Source: Verrucomicrobiota bacterium
GTDB lineage: Bacteria; Verrucomicrobiota; Verrucomicrobiia; Chthoniobacterales; SZAS-18
Length of the DNA stretch: 64,000 nt
Assembly: GCA_025353105.1 (NCBI GenBank)
Contig: JANXRG010000002.1
Coordinates: forward strand, 1 to 64,000
Reading direction: 5' to 3'
The notes beneath the pieces were generated by a model, which did not search any database, had not been told where the DNA came from, and saw only the letters and a program-made list of their open reading frames with translations. The translations under genes and the position numbers were made by a program. Below are positions 42,711 through 52,764 of the stretch, in pieces. Position 1 is the stretch's first letter. Every line of letters starts with the position of its first letter.

Positions 42711-43686
42711 GAATGGCTTGGGTGACTTGGTGGCGGATGTCGGGCAGCAATCCGAGAACGCGAGCGCCGGCCGCGAGGCGATGGCCGCCGCCGCCGAACT
42801 GCGCGCAAATCGCGCTGACATCGAAATCTTCGCGCTTGGAGCGCAGACTGACGCGCACGGCGGGTTCACCGGCGCCGGTGATCATTTCCTCGAAAAAGCC
42901 CGCCACCTCCACGGTGTCGATGGCGCGCAGATGATCGATGACACCCTCGGTGTCGCCGGCCTGCAGGCCGAGGGCGGCGGATTGCGCGATCGTGAGGGCC
43001 GCGCTGGCGATTCGGTTGTCGTCCGTGAGCACCATATCGTTGAAGACATCCCGCAGCAGCCACGCGCGGCGCAACGGCTGGCGTTCGTAACAGGCCTGCG
43101 AGAGCGCGGCCACATTAACCCCGCGCCGGATCAAATCCGCCGTGATCTCAAAGGTGCGGGCGGTTGTATTGGAATATTGAAACGACCCCGTGTCCGTCGA
43201 AATCGCGACAAAGAGATTGTCTGCCATTGCCTTCGTGAACGGCAGCTGCTGCGAAACGAACAACTCGTACAAGAGCTGACCCGTGGCGGGCGCCAGGGCA
43301 TCGATGTGCACCAGATCGCCGTAGCGCTCGTTGCTGATGTGATGATCGAGATTCACCGTCAGGCCGACGCCGCCCAGCGAGCGGAGCGGCTTGCCGAGCC
43401 GGGCGAAAGTCGAGCAGTCGAGCGCCAACAGCGCGTCGAAATCCCGCTTCGGATCAGTCAGCGCGGGCGCCACCACGGAATCCGCGCCGGGAAGAAAACG
43501 GAATTTCTCCATCATCCCGTCTTCGTTCCAGATCGTTACATCCTTGTCGAGTTCGCGCAGGCAAAGCCCCATCGCGAGCTGGCAGCCATACGCGTCGCCA
43601 TCGGGCCGGTGATGGCTCATCACGACAAAGCTGCGCCGCGCATGCAGCGCGTCAGCGATTTCAGAAAATGGCGTGTTGGTCTTCAA
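42679..43686 (-). CDS. nrnA: DHH-family phosphoesterase, NrnA type
   Basis: About 335 residues. DHH/DHHA1 motifs: SHHRPDGDAYG (motif I), LALDCSTFARLG (II), NLDHHISN (III), STDTGSF (IV), and FGGGGHRLAAGA in the DHHA1 domain. NrnA degrades nano-RNA and dephosphorylates pAp. Its place between rbfA and truB is the usual one in many phyla. No ATG lies near the conserved start; TTG at 43686 fits family length, while ATG 43758 would add 24 unconserved residues. Confidence 0.92.
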   Translation of the reverse strand: MKTNTPFSEIADALHARRSFVVMSHHRPDGDAYGCQLAMGLCLRELDKDVTIWNEDGMMEKFRFLPGADSVVAPALTDPKRDFDALLALDCSTFARLGKPLRSLGGVGLTVNLDHHISNERYGDLVHIDALAPATGQLLYELFVSQQLPFTKAMADNLFVAISTDTGSFQYSNTTARTFEITADLIRRGVNVAALSQACYERQPLRRAWLLRDVFNDMVLTDDNRIASAALTIAQSAALGLQAGDTEGVIDHLRAIDTVEVAGFFEEMITGAGEPAVRVSLRSKREDFDVSAICAQFGGGGHRLAAGARVLGLLPDIRHQVTQAIHDSLALLRRS

Positions 43687-43822
43687 GGCGGAAACGGTAT
43701 GACACCCTACCCCGTCCCCTGGGAAAAGCCACGCGGCGAGCCGGTACGAGGACAGCATTCGGACACTCCGCGCAACCAAACAGGGACAGCGACTCAAGCT
43801 TCGACGGTTTTGCCTGGCGGCG

Positions 43823-44254
43823 TTATCCAGCGATGGGATTCTTCCATTTCAAGCCGCGAAACTTTGCGAAATCTGTGTCGGAGGAACAAAGGACCGCGTT
43901 GTGTTCGACGGCGAGGGCCGCGAGGTGAGCGTCGGAGACGAGATTGCCCGTGGCTTGGCCGGCCCGGAGCATTTGCTGAAACAGCGGCCAGTGCTGTTCC
44001 GTTGGACCGATGACGCGCACGCAGGGTTGATCAAGCCAACTTTGCACGCGCTCCGCCGCTTCCTTTAGCGTGAGTGGGCGCTGAAGCACCCGGTGGTTGG
44101 TGCCAATCCGGATGAAGGCGGTCAGCACCGGCCAGCAAAGCGCGACCGCGCCGGTTCCACTCAACTGCCCGTCCCACCAGTCGCGCGCCGCGTCGTGTGA
44201 CCGTGAGCGATTGTCCTCGGCGTAGAGCAAGAGGTTCGCATCGACGAGGATCAC
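43823..44254 (-). CDS. vapC: VapC-type PIN-domain toxin
   Basis: 143 residues. PIN-domain acidic residues are in place: MILVDANLLLYA (Asp5), a mid Glu in the AERVQS region, LVSDAHLAALAVEH and CSSDTDFAKF near the end. VapC toxins are Mg2+-dependent ribonucleases, often cutting initiator tRNA or rRNA. It starts with GTG overlapping the vapB stop by 4 bases. The pair lies inside the otherwise conserved rbfA-nrnA gap, so it was probably inserted there. Confidence 0.9.
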   Translation of the reverse strand: MILVDANLLLYAEDNRSRSHDAARDWWDGQLSGTGAVALCWPVLTAFIRIGTNHRVLQRPLTLKEAAERVQSWLDQPCVRVIGPTEQHWPLFQQMLRAGQATGNLVSDAHLAALAVEHNAVLCSSDTDFAKFRGLKWKNPIAG

Positions 44255-44496
44255 GAGTGGTTCTCCCCCTCGGCACGCACGATCAACTCCGCGACATTGT
44301 CGTAGTCAAACCCCGCCCGCAGCCCCAGCGGGCGTGGTTTCGTGCGGTAGGGTCGAGCGGTCGCCGGCTTCAACACCTCGTCCAGCCCGATGCGCAGCGC
44401 GGCGTTGATCACCTCCTTAAACGGTTTGCGCAATTTAGCCGCGCCCCGCTTCGCTTTCAGCGCCACGTCCGTGTCGAGCGTCAAGGTGGTTCTCAT
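44251..44496 (-). CDS. vapB: VapB-type antitoxin
   Basis: 81 residues. N-terminal MRTTLTLDTDVALKAKRGA is the ribbon-helix-helix DNA-binding part; EVINAALRIGLDEV continues the helices, and the C-terminal acidic/aromatic tail (FDYDNVAELIVRAEGEN) would wrap the toxin. Expressed first in the operon, as usual. A 16-bp palindrome sits immediately upstream of its ATG. Confidence 0.9.
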   Translation of the reverse strand: MRTTLTLDTDVALKAKRGAAKLRKPFKEVINAALRIGLDEVLKPATARPYRTKPRPLGLRAGFDYDNVAELIVRAEGENHS

Positions 44497-44498
44497 AT

Positions 44499-44514
44499 AG
44501 GCATCATGATGCCT
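44499..44514. promoter_or_regulatory. Likely VapBC operator
   Basis: AGGCATCATGATGCCT is a perfect 16-bp palindrome 3 bases upstream of the vapB ATG; another TGATGC half-site (on the minus strand) follows at 44515-44520. Autoregulatory binding of RHH antitoxins to such sites is the family norm. Confidence 0.65.
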
Positions 44515-44623
44515 GCATCAGGAAAGTCAAGCCAACCAGCGATGGCGGGGGCTTCCCGATGGAGCCACCATCGGCTGAGCGTCCCGATGTCCAGCCCGTT
44601 TCGGCAGACTTTGCGCGGACTCG

Positions 44624-44995
44624 CTACCGGGCCGGCTCCCCGGGCGGTTCATCCGCGGGCGGGACGCCGAGTTCATCGAGCAGGCGCACGACACGCACGC
44701 CGCGTTCGATCGAGTCGTCGAGATGAAAGACGAGCTGCGGCGTGTACTTCAGGACCACGCGCTTCGAGAGCGCGTTTTGCAGCATGATGCGGTTGTCGCG
44801 CAGCTTCTGCAGCGCCGCATGCTTCTGGTGTTCCTCACCGAGAGCGCTGAGGTAGACGTGACACTGCCGCAAATCCGGCGTCACGCTGACCGTGTGGATC
44901 GTGACCAGTTGGGCGTCGAACGTGAGTTCGCGACCGAGAATGTTGCCCAGCTCGTTGCGGATGAGCTCCTGGACGCGGGCCGTACGATTTTTCAT
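44624..44995 (-). CDS. rbfA: Ribosome-binding factor A
   Basis: 123 residues, standard size. NRTARVQELIRNELGNIL, then VTIHTVSVTPDLRQCHVYLSAL and RVVLKYTPQLVFHLDDSIERG give the KH-like fold of RbfA, which assists 30S maturation. Acidic/Pro-rich tail. It follows infB by 89 bp on the same strand. Confidence 0.95.
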   Translation of the reverse strand: MKNRTARVQELIRNELGNILGRELTFDAQLVTIHTVSVTPDLRQCHVYLSALGEEHQKHAALQKLRDNRIMLQNALSKRVVLKYTPQLVFHLDDSIERGVRVVRLLDELGVPPADEPPGEPAR

Positions 44996-45084
44996 GGCGG
45001 AGGAGATGGGGGAGGGTGGAACTCCGACGCGGGCTGAGGGTCGGCGCGTCGCGCTCCGCCCTCCAACGCTGATAAACAGGGCGG

Positions 45085-47322
45085 CTACAACTTCTGCGCA
45101 ACCTTCTCGAGCTGGTAGACCTCGATGATGTCGCCGACCTGGTAGTCGCTGTAATCACCGAGCTTGATGCCGCACTCGAAGCCGTTGCGCACTTCCTTCA
45201 CGTCGTCCTGGAAGCGGCGCAGCGTGCCGATGCCTCCGTCGTACACGGGCTGGCGCTTGCGCAGCAGGCGCGCGCGGCCGGAGCGCAGGATGCGCCCATC
45301 GGTCACGTAGCAGCCGGCGACATTGCCCTTGGTCAATTCGAACACCTGGCGCACCTCGGCATGGCCGAGCACGGTCTCGCGCGTCTCCGGATCGAGCAGG
45401 CCCGCCATCGCTTCCTTCACCTGGTCGATCAACTCGTAGATGATCGAGTAAAGCTTCACCTGGATACCCTCGCGCTTGGCGGCGTTGACGGCGACGTTCT
45501 CGACCTTGGTGTTGAAACCGATGATGACCGCCTGCGAGGCGCTGGCGAGCAGCACATCGGACTCGGTGATCGGGCCCGCGGCGGTGTGAATGAATTCGAT
45601 GTCGATCTTGTTGCTTGGAATCTGCTTGAGCGATTCGACGATCGCCTCCAGCGAGCCTTGCACGTCGGTCTTGAGCACGATGCGGAGCGCCTTCTTCCCG
45701 GCGGCGTTCATCATCGAGAGCAAATTCTCGAGGCTGGCGCGCGGCGGTGGCGCGAGCTTCTTTGTGCGGATCTCGTCGAGGCGTTCCTCGCTCAACGTCT
45801 TCGCCGAACGCTCGGATTCCATGACCACAAGTTCATCGCCCGCGTTGGGCAGTCCGGAAAAACCGACGACCTTCGCCGGGATCGACGGACCGACTTCCTT
45901 GATGGGCTTGCCGCGATCGTCGAGCATCGCCTTCACCTTGCCCCAGTAGGGCCCGCAGATGAACGCGTCGCCGAGCCGCAACGTGCCGGTCCGATCGATG
46001 ATGGTCGCGGTCGGCCCGCGGCCCGCCTCGACCTGCGCCTCGATCACCGTCGCGCGGGGCGCGCTCGAAGGGTTCGCTTTCAGTTCCAGCAAATCGGCTT
46101 CGAGGGCGAGCATCTCCAGAAGATGCGGGACGCCCGTTCCCTTGGTCGCGGAGACGGGACAAACGACCGTGTGACCGCCCCAATCGTCGGGGGTCAGATC
46201 GTTCGCCTGCAACTGCTGCTTCACGCGGTCGACGTTCGCGCCGGGCAAATCGATCTTGTTCAGCGCGACGACGATTTTCACGCCGGCGGCCTTGGCGTGG
46301 TTCATCGCCTCGATGCTCTGTGGCATCATGCCGTCATCGGCCGCGATCACGAGCACGACAATATCCGTGACGTTGGCGCCGCGCGCCCGCATCGCGGTGA
46401 AAGCCGCGTGGCCCGGCGTGTCGAGAAAAGTGATCGGTTTGCCCCCCACGTCGACGCGATAGGCGCCGATGTGCTGGGTGATGCCGCCGGCCTCGCCCGC
46501 GGCGACGCGGGTCTTGCGGATCGCGTCCATCAGCGAGGTCTTGCCGTGATCGACGTGGCCCATGAACGTGATGATCGGGGCGCGGGACTGGAGTTCCTCC
46601 TCGACCTCGACGACCGCGGCGACCGGGGCCTCGACCTTTTCGATGACTTTGTGCACGCCGCCACCTTCCTTGCGGCGCTCGACTTCGAACACGAAGCCGT
46701 GCTTTTCGCAAAGCTTGGTCGCGACGTCGGGCTCAATCGTCTGGTTCATGCCCGCAAAAATGTTCAGCTCGATCAGCTCCTTGATCAGCACATGCGCCTT
46801 CAGGCCGAGTTGATTCGCGAGCTCGCGCACAACGATCGGCGGCTTGATGTGGATGATCTTTTCCAGCGGCACCGCGTCGGTCGTTTCCACCACCACGGTT
46901 TCCGCGACCTCGACCGGCCCGGCGGTCTCCTCGGCGATTTTTGCCTCCTTCTCGCTGGCCGACGAAATCAAGTCGAGCACCACCGCCCTGGGCGCCGGGG
47001 GCGCTGGCTCGGCCTTCTTGGGCGGTGCCTTCGCCGCGGCCGTCTTGATCCCGGAGATCGGCTTGAACACCGGCTTGTCCTTTGCCGCCGTCGCGGCGCG
47101 CGGCTTGCGGGGCTTCGGTCCGTCGATCAGGGAAAGCGTCTCGACTGGCGCGACGGGAGCGGCCGGAGCGATCGGCTCAGCGTCCTTCTTCACCGGGGCA
47201 GCCACGGCCGACGCGGGCGCGGACTTTGACCCCGCCGGCTTCTTCGCGGCGGGGGTCGTCGTCGTCGTGCGCTTGCGCGTCGTCGGACTGCTGCTCTTGG
47301 CGGGCGGTGAGGAACGGGGCAT
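45085..47322 (-). CDS. infB: Translation initiation factor IF-2
   Basis: 745 residues from ATG 47322. An Ala/Pro/Lys-rich N-terminal linker (about 1-150), the IF2-N domain ([22 protein letters not shown]), then the GTPase: [12 protein letters not shown] (G1), [10 protein letters not shown] (G2), [16 protein letters not shown] (G3), NKIDLPGA (G4). Domains II, III and C2 follow, ending VAQKL. Binds initiator tRNA and promotes subunit joining. Separated from the nusA stop by 41 bp. Confidence 0.96.
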   Translation of the reverse strand: MPRSSPPAKSSSPTTRKRTTTTTPAAKKPAGSKSAPASAVAAPVKKDAEPIAPAAPVAPVETLSLIDGPKPRKPRAATAAKDKPVFKPISGIKTAAAKAPPKKAEPAPPAPRAVVLDLISSASEKEAKIAEETAGPVEVAETVVVETTDAVPLEKIIHIKPPIVVRELANQLGLKAHVLIKELIELNIFAGMNQTIEPDVATKLCEKHGFVFEVERRKEGGGVHKVIEKVEAPVAAVVEVEEELQSRAPIITFMGHVDHGKTSLMDAIRKTRVAAGEAGGITQHIGAYRVDVGGKPITFLDTPGHAAFTAMRARGANVTDIVVLVIAADDGMMPQSIEAMNHAKAAGVKIVVALNKIDLPGANVDRVKQQLQANDLTPDDWGGHTVVCPVSATKGTGVPHLLEMLALEADLLELKANPSSAPRATVIEAQVEAGRGPTATIIDRTGTLRLGDAFICGPYWGKVKAMLDDRGKPIKEVGPSIPAKVVGFSGLPNAGDELVVMESERSAKTLSEERLDEIRTKKLAPPPRASLENLLSMMNAAGKKALRIVLKTDVQGSLEAIVESLKQIPSNKIDIEFIHTAAGPITESDVLLASASQAVIIGFNTKVENVAVNAAKREGIQVKLYSIIYELIDQVKEAMAGLLDPETRETVLGHAEVRQVFELTKGNVAGCYVTDGRILRSGRARLLRKRQPVYDGGIGTLRRFQDDVKEVRNGFECGIKLGDYSDYQVGDIIEVYQLEKVAQKL

Positions 47323-47363
47323 GAGAATCTGGGATGAAGGAAAATCGGGCGTCAGGCGGCCCA

Positions 47364-48629
47364 TCAGCCGGCAGGCGTGAGGTTTTTGTCGTGGGTCTGG
47401 CGGGCGCTGGCAAGGATGGCGGTGGCCTTTTCGAGATCGAGCCCGGTGGCTTCCGCGACCTCCTGCGGATCCGCGTCGAGCAGGGCGTCGATTTCCCCCA
47501 TGCCGTTCTTCACCAGCAGATTCGCCTCGGCGTCGGTGATGCCGAGCTGGATCGCGAGCTGCGCGGTCGCCTGCTGGACCTTGTTGTCGAAGACCTGGGC
47601 GGCGGACTCGTCTTTCTCGATGTTAATTTCCCAACCGGTGAGCTTGGCGGTGAGGCGCGCGTTCTGGCCGCGCTTGCCGATGGCGAGCGAGAGTTGGTCC
47701 TCGTCTACGCGGACGATGACGGTCTTGCGCTCGGGTACGAGCGTGACGCTCTTGATCTTGGCGGGCTTAAGCGCCTCGAGGACCATTTCACGCGGCTCGG
47801 GATACCAGCGGATGATGTCCACCTTCTCGTTGTTGAGCTCGCGCACGATGTTCTTTACGCGCTGGCCGCGCATGCCGACGCACGCGCCGACGGGGTCGAC
47901 CTTGTCGTTCGCGCTGTGGACGGCGACCTTGGTGCGATAGCCGGCCTCGCGGGCCAGGCCGCGAATCTCGACTGTGCGATCGGAAATCTCGGCGACTTCC
48001 ATCTCGAAGAGGCGGCGGACAAAATTCTGGTGCTTGCGCGAGAGGACAATTTTCGGGCCGCCGGGGCCATTTTCCACCGCCACGACGTACGCGCGCAGAC
48101 GGTCGCCGATGTTATATTCCTCGGTGACCACGCGCTCATTGTGCGGCATCACGGCTTCGAACTTGCCGAGGTCGATGATCACGTCGGACCGCTCGAAGCG
48201 CCGAACGGTGCCGGTGACGATCTCGCCGGCGCGATCCTTGAACTCATCGAAGAGCATCTCTTTCTCGGCCTGGCGCACGCGCTGGCTAATGGCCTGGCGC
48301 GCGGTCTGAGCGGCGATGCGGCCGAAGCTGTTCGGGGGCACCTCGATTTCCGCCATGTCATCGATCTTAGCGTCCGGCTTCATCACGCGGGCCTTGGCCA
48401 GCGTGGTTTCGAGATTGTCATCGATCACACGCTCGACGACCTTGCACATGACGAAGACGCGGATGTCTCCACCCTTGGCGTTGAGGTCGATGCGAAGTTC
48501 GTGCGGCTGGCCAAAACGCTTGATGTAGGCCGAACGCAGCGCGTTGGTGACCGCTTCGGTCAAGATCTCACGCTTGATGCCCTTTTCGCGCTCGTAGTAG
48601 TCGAAGGCGGCAATGAGTTCGCTGTTCAT
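47364..48629 (-). CDS. nusA: Transcription termination/antitermination factor NusA
   Basis: 421 residues from ATG 48629. N-terminal RNA-polymerase-binding region (MNSELIAAFDYYEREKGIKR), S1 domain (IVTGTVRRFERSDVIIDLGKFEAVMP), KH1/KH2 (VDPVGACVGMRGQRVKNIVREL; LAIGKRGQNARLTAKLTGWEI) and a single C-terminal helix-hairpin repeat (LLVKNGMGEIDALLDADPQEV). First gene of the cluster here; rimP, often upstream, is not present, since the next gene is divergent. Confidence 0.96.
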   Translation of the reverse strand: MNSELIAAFDYYEREKGIKREILTEAVTNALRSAYIKRFGQPHELRIDLNAKGGDIRVFVMCKVVERVIDDNLETTLAKARVMKPDAKIDDMAEIEVPPNSFGRIAAQTARQAISQRVRQAEKEMLFDEFKDRAGEIVTGTVRRFERSDVIIDLGKFEAVMPHNERVVTEEYNIGDRLRAYVVAVENGPGGPKIVLSRKHQNFVRRLFEMEVAEISDRTVEIRGLAREAGYRTKVAVHSANDKVDPVGACVGMRGQRVKNIVRELNNEKVDIIRWYPEPREMVLEALKPAKIKSVTLVPERKTVIVRVDEDQLSLAIGKRGQNARLTAKLTGWEINIEKDESAAQVFDNKVQQATAQLAIQLGITDAEANLLVKNGMGEIDALLDADPQEVAEATGLDLEKATAILASARQTHDKNLTPAG

Positions 48630-48829
48630 AAAGAAAATAAAGGACTGGCCCGATGCAGGCGGACTCACTCCAGCCTACCCGGATCAGTCTGAGTTCCCAA
48701 ACTAGCCGCGTCCTCTGAAGGCGTCAAATGAAGCACGCCCCGCATTTGCCTCTGAAAATCAGACCTTTCCCGCAACTTTCCCCGAGGCTTGCGGTTTCAG
48801 GACAAAAGGGGCATTAATCTCTAACTTTC

Positions 48830-49225
48830 ATGGACTCCAAACGCAAAGACGGTTTTGATCGGGACGACCCCCTGTGGGATCTGCTCGGTCGCGCCTCCAA
48901 GCCGCCCGAGCCCAGTCCGTACTTTGCCCGCCACGTCCTGCGCGATCTGGACCTGGATGAAACCAAGCCGGCGGCCGGCTGGTTTTCGGGAGTGCGTCTC
49001 TTTCAATCCTGGATGCCGGTGGCCGCGGCCATCGCGTTGCTTCTCGGCGCCGCGCAATTCTGGATGCCCACCGCGGTCCGGACCACGGAAGTCACGGTCG
49101 TGGCGGACGACAGCCTGCTCCCGGCCAATCCGGATCAGCGCATTGCCACCGTCCTGGCGGATCTGGACGAGCTGATCGCGTTTGAGGATACCCAGTACGG
49201 CGACGACGAGGGGATCTGGCAGTAG
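48830..49225 (+). CDS. Small single-pass membrane protein of unknown function
   Basis: 131 residues. A cytoplasmic N-terminus with DDPLWDLLGRASKPPEPSPYFARHVLRDL, then one membrane span (WMPVAAAIALLLGAAQFW, about 61-78), then an acidic periplasmic tail ending DDEGIWQ. The DPLWxLLGRA...PSPxFAxxVLRxL pattern resembles proteins encoded after sigma factors in Verrucomicrobiota and might act as an anti-sigma-like protein, but no sigma factor is adjacent, so function is open. It is divergent from nusA across 200 bp that show no other gene. Confidence 0.65.
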   Translation: MDSKRKDGFDRDDPLWDLLGRASKPPEPSPYFARHVLRDLDLDETKPAAGWFSGVRLFQSWMPVAAAIALLLGAAQFWMPTAVRTTEVTVVADDSLLPANPDQRIATVLADLDELIAFEDTQYGDDEGIWQ

Positions 49226-49414
49226 GGGGGACGCGACGTTCGGGCGCGTTGGTAATTGGTCCGGATGTTTCGGCGAAACGTCCGAAACATCCGGACCGGG
49301 CGTGGCAAACCCAATCCATCTCCCGGTCCGTGGTGGATCCAGCCAGCAATGTTTGGGACGTTTCGGCGAAACGTCCCTACCGATCCGCAACGCGCCCGGA
49401 GGTCGCGTTCCACC
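49225..49414. repeat. Composite REP-like palindromic element, copy 3
   Basis: Outer arms 49225-49258 and 49381-49414 pair imperfectly and share ...GTCGCGTTCCACC with the elements at 4168 and 16795. Inside are a perfect 16-bp stem (GGTCCGGATGTTTCGG/CCGAAACATCCGGACC, 49258-49297, 8-nt loop) and a perfect 10-bp stem with 3-nt loop at 49355-49377. The internal GTTTCGGCGAAAC core is repeated in both hairpins. Fills the space between the small membrane protein and hisF. Confidence 0.7.
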
Positions 49415-49453
49415 TTGATCATGCGCGGACGATCGCGTTTCGGCGCGCTGGAA

Positions 49454-50212
49454 TTACTCCAACCGCACGCTGATCCCACATGCGCGCAGGAAGCGCTTCA
49501 CGTCGGCCACCGTGTGCTGGCCAAAGTGAAAAATGCTCGCGGCCAGCACCGCGTCGGCGTTGCTTCGCAGCAACACCTCGGCCAGATGCTCCATCGACCC
49601 CGCGCCGCCGCTCGCGATGAGCGGCAGGCGCACCGCCCGCCCCACTTGATCGGTCAGCTCGAGATCGTAGCCGGCCTTCGTGCCATCGGCGTCCATGCTC
49701 GTGAGCAGGATTTCGCCGGCGCCACGTGACTCGGCCTCGCGAGCCCACGCGATCGCGTCGCGACCCGTGTTTCGCCGCCCGCCGTGCGTGAACACATTCC
49801 AGCCGTCGCCCTCGCGCCGCGCATCGATCGCGATCACCACGCACTGCGCGCCGAACGCCCTCGCGCATTCCGCGATCAAGTCCGGCCGGGCCAGCGCCGC
49901 CGTGTTCAGGCTCACCTTGTCCGCCCCGGCCAGCAGCATCGCGCGCATGTCGTCCACCGAACGCACGCCGCCGCCCACCGTGAGCGGCATGAAGCAGCGC
50001 TCCGCCGTACGCGCGATGACCTCAAGCAGCGGCGCGCGGTCGTCCGACGACGCCGTGATGTCGAGGAAGACCAGCTCGTCGGCGCCCTGCGCGTCGTAGG
50101 CCATGGCGAGCTCGACCGGATCGCCTGCGTCGCGGAGGTCCACGAAATTCGTGCCCTTCACCACGCGGCCGCCGGTGACATCGAGACACGGGATGACGCG
50201 TTTGGTGAGCAC
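49454..50212 (-). CDS. hisF: Imidazole glycerol phosphate synthase cyclase subunit
   Basis: 252 residues. Uses ammonia from HisH and PRFAR to make IGP and AICAR. TIM-barrel with catalytic Asp residues in RVIPCLDV and [71 protein letters not shown] and AASIFHFGQ are standard. Start is GTG at 50212; the frame extends further upstream without conserved content. No other his genes are in the window. Confidence 0.96.
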   Translation of the reverse strand: MLTKRVIPCLDVTGGRVVKGTNFVDLRDAGDPVELAMAYDAQGADELVFLDITASSDDRAPLLEVIARTAERCFMPLTVGGGVRSVDDMRAMLLAGADKVSLNTAALARPDLIAECARAFGAQCVVIAIDARREGDGWNVFTHGGRRNTGRDAIAWAREAESRGAGEILLTSMDADGTKAGYDLELTDQVGRAVRLPLIASGGAGSMEHLAEVLLRSNADAVLAASIFHFGQHTVADVKRFLRACGISVRLE

Positions 50213-50298
50213 GCACGCAAGATGGAATGCCTGTTCGCGCGCGGCAACGCCGATTTCCCCGTTGCGCGCCGCGCGCGCCGTCACTATTGGTGCATTGC

Positions 50299-51105
50299 AT
50301 GCCTGCCGCCCCGGTCTTCCAAAAAAAACCCGCCCGCGGCGGACCATTCCGGCTCTCGCCCGATCCCGTGGTGCCCTCGCCGTGGGCTGGTGTGCCACCA
50401 GCGGAGGAGGATGAGATCGATGAGTTGCCACAGACCTACGGGACGCAGGCGCTCTATCTCGTCGCCTGTGATCCGGAAAAATTGTTCGCGTATTGGGATA
50501 TCGACTGGTCCGGCTTTGAATCGGACGACGAACCCGCAATCCGGATCTGCCGTGCGGACGGCCAGGTCGTCCAGTCTGCCGTGATCGATCACTCGGACGC
50601 AGGCCATTACGCGGGGATCGCTGCGGATGGAGGCACCTATTTCGCCGAGTTGGGGGTGCCGCGCGGGGAGGCGTGGCGCAGCATCGCGCGCTCGGGCCTC
50701 GTGACTGCGCCGCCGGGCGAAGTCTCGACCGATGTCGTCGCGCGCTACGTCACGATTCCCTCCCAAATGAGGTTTCGCGCGCTGGGTGAACTGCTGAACC
50801 CGCTGGCGCAATCGCCGGAAGAAACCCCCGTCGAAATTCTCGCGCGTATGCAGAACGATTTCGTGGTGCAAGGACCCGCGATGTTTGTAGGCATGCTGCC
50901 CGAGCAACGCAGCAGCCTCGAGTCGTTGTTCAGCCCGGCGCCGCTCGCCGGTGGTCGCGATGCGTCATCGCACGCGCCCGTGACCTTCCCCGGCGCCGCG
51001 CCGTCCGAGGCCTGGCGGGAAGCGCTGCGCCGTCATCTCCTCCATTCGGAAACGCTCGCGGCCGCGCAGGCGCGATTTGGCGGCAGTCTCACCTCGCCGG
51101 GCTGA
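50299..51105 (+). CDS. DUF4912 domain protein
   Basis: 268 residues. The DUF4912 signature is clear: [40 protein letters not shown], and [20 protein letters not shown] Pro-rich N-terminus and an Ala-rich C-terminus flank it. The domain is common in Verrucomicrobia, cyanobacteria and deltaproteobacteria, often beside glycan or glycosyltransferase genes; molecular role unknown. It is followed after 4 bp by the xerC-like gene, so co-transcription is likely. Confidence 0.85.
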   Translation: MPAAPVFQKKPARGGPFRLSPDPVVPSPWAGVPPAEEDEIDELPQTYGTQALYLVACDPEKLFAYWDIDWSGFESDDEPAIRICRADGQVVQSAVIDHSDAGHYAGIAADGGTYFAELGVPRGEAWRSIARSGLVTAPPGEVSTDVVARYVTIPSQMRFRALGELLNPLAQSPEETPVEILARMQNDFVVQGPAMFVGMLPEQRSSLESLFSPAPLAGGRDASSHAPVTFPGAAPSEAWREALRRHLLHSETLAAAQARFGGSLTSPG

Positions 51106-51109
51106 GACG

Positions 51110-52033
51110 ATGCGCGCGGCGAAATCCAAACGGTGGTCGCCGGAGAAAGATCGGCTGGCCGACGCTTTCTTTCGCTATCTCGACTCGGAGCGCAACGCGT
51201 CGCCCTCGACCCTTGTCAGCTACCGCCGCGCGCTGGATCATTTTCGGCGCTCGCGCGGCGACGCGCGGCCCGACTGGCGGAACTACACGACGGAGCACTT
51301 CCGCGACCATCTGTTTCAGATCATGAAGTCGGGCGCTGCGCGCGCGACGGTGCGCATGGAATTCGCGGCGTTGCGAAGCTTCTACCGGCACTTGGTGGAG
51401 CGGCACGGGATCGCGCTCAATCCGCTGAAGGCCCTGCATCTGCCGAAGGCGCAGCGCAAACTGCCGCACCCGCTCTCGGTCACGCAGGTTACGCAGTTGC
51501 TCGAGACCCCGGGCCGCGCGACCCGCGCCAAGCAATCGACCGCCTGGGCGGCCGCCCGCGACGCCGCCATTCTCGAACTCTTTTACAGCAGCGGCCTTCG
51601 TCTCGCGGAACTTGCGGCGCTCAACGTCGAGGACCTCGACATTTACACCGAGGCGGTGCGCGTTCTCGGCAAGGGCCAAAAGGAACGTGTGTGCCCGGTG
51701 GGCTCGCACGCGCTGAAGGCCATCTCGCATTATCGACAGGCCGCCAACGTGCGGAACGGCCCGCTTTTCCTGAACAAGTCACGGCGCCGCCTCGGCGCGC
51801 GGTCGATTTGGTCGATGATGAAGAAGTATCTGCCGGAGTCGGGGGTTGGCTTGCCGCTGAGCCCGCACAAGCTGCGTCACAGCTTTGCCACGCACCTGCT
51901 CGACGCGGGCGCGGACCTGCGCAGCGTGCAATCGCTGCTCGGCCACGCGAATCTCTCGACGACCCAGATTTACACGCACGTCACGACGGAACGGATGAAG
52001 CGCGTGTACGACGCCGCCCACCCGCGGGCGTGA
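51110..52033 (+). CDS. xerC: Tyrosine recombinase, XerC/XerD type
   Basis: 307 residues. N-terminal SAM-like core-binding domain (RYLDSERNASPSTLVSYRRAL). The catalytic residues are all there: Arg164 (SGLRLAEL), Lys188 (LGKGQKER), His253 and Arg256 (HKLRH), His279 (LLGHANL), Tyr288 (TQIYTHV). Length and spacing are those of chromosome-dimer-resolving Xer proteins rather than phage integrases. XerC versus XerD cannot be decided from one copy. Confidence 0.9.
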   Translation: MRAAKSKRWSPEKDRLADAFFRYLDSERNASPSTLVSYRRALDHFRRSRGDARPDWRNYTTEHFRDHLFQIMKSGAARATVRMEFAALRSFYRHLVERHGIALNPLKALHLPKAQRKLPHPLSVTQVTQLLETPGRATRAKQSTAWAAARDAAILELFYSSGLRLAELAALNVEDLDIYTEAVRVLGKGQKERVCPVGSHALKAISHYRQAANVRNGPLFLNKSRRRLGARSIWSMMKKYLPESGVGLPLSPHKLRHSFATHLLDAGADLRSVQSLLGHANLSTTQIYTHVTTERMKRVYDAAHPRA

Positions 52034-52112
52034 CACCCTGGAGGGCGGCCCTCGCCCGAGTCATTTGGGTTTGACCGGCGCGCGCGCTTGGCCCATCCTG
52101 CGACCCGGTTAA

Positions 52113-52484
<372 letters not shown>

Positions 52485-52662
52485 GTCGGACGGAATGCAC
52501 GTGCCACGATGGCACGAAGTACCCGAAGGGACGATCGTGGAGGAAATGGATTGGCCACCGAGACGCAGAGAGCACCGGGGTTTTTGCTGGGACACGGTCA
52601 CTTGGATTTCCCATCGAGCACCCCTCGGCGTTAACGCGCACCTCGTGAACGTGTTGAGTCGT

Positions 52663-52696
52663 GTCGGCGTGGCCGGGACTTGAACCGGCGCCCGCA
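52663..52696 (-). other. tRNA-like 3' end fragment
   Basis: On the minus strand GCGCCGGTTCAAGTCCCGGC followed by CACGCCGA reads like a tRNA T-arm and acceptor 3' strand. The T-stem needs an 8-base loop, no matching D-arm or anticodon arm is visible upstream, and no CCA follows. The 280-bp space around it (52485-52764) also contains a TCGAA-type hairpin at 52719-52740 and no gene. Confidence 0.3.
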
Positions 52697-52764
52697 ATTT
52701 TTCTGACGCTCCGAACCCTTCGAACTTTCTTCGAGTTTCCACCGCCGGCGGCGGCGGCTGTGGC

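Noticed and set aside
45361-47229. A 622-codon frame antisense to infB
   Set aside because: His/Asp/Leu-rich shadow of IF-2, which has every G motif on the minus strand.
52600-52764. A complete tRNA gene
   Set aside because: Only a T-arm-like part folds; no anticodon arm and no acceptor 5' strand.
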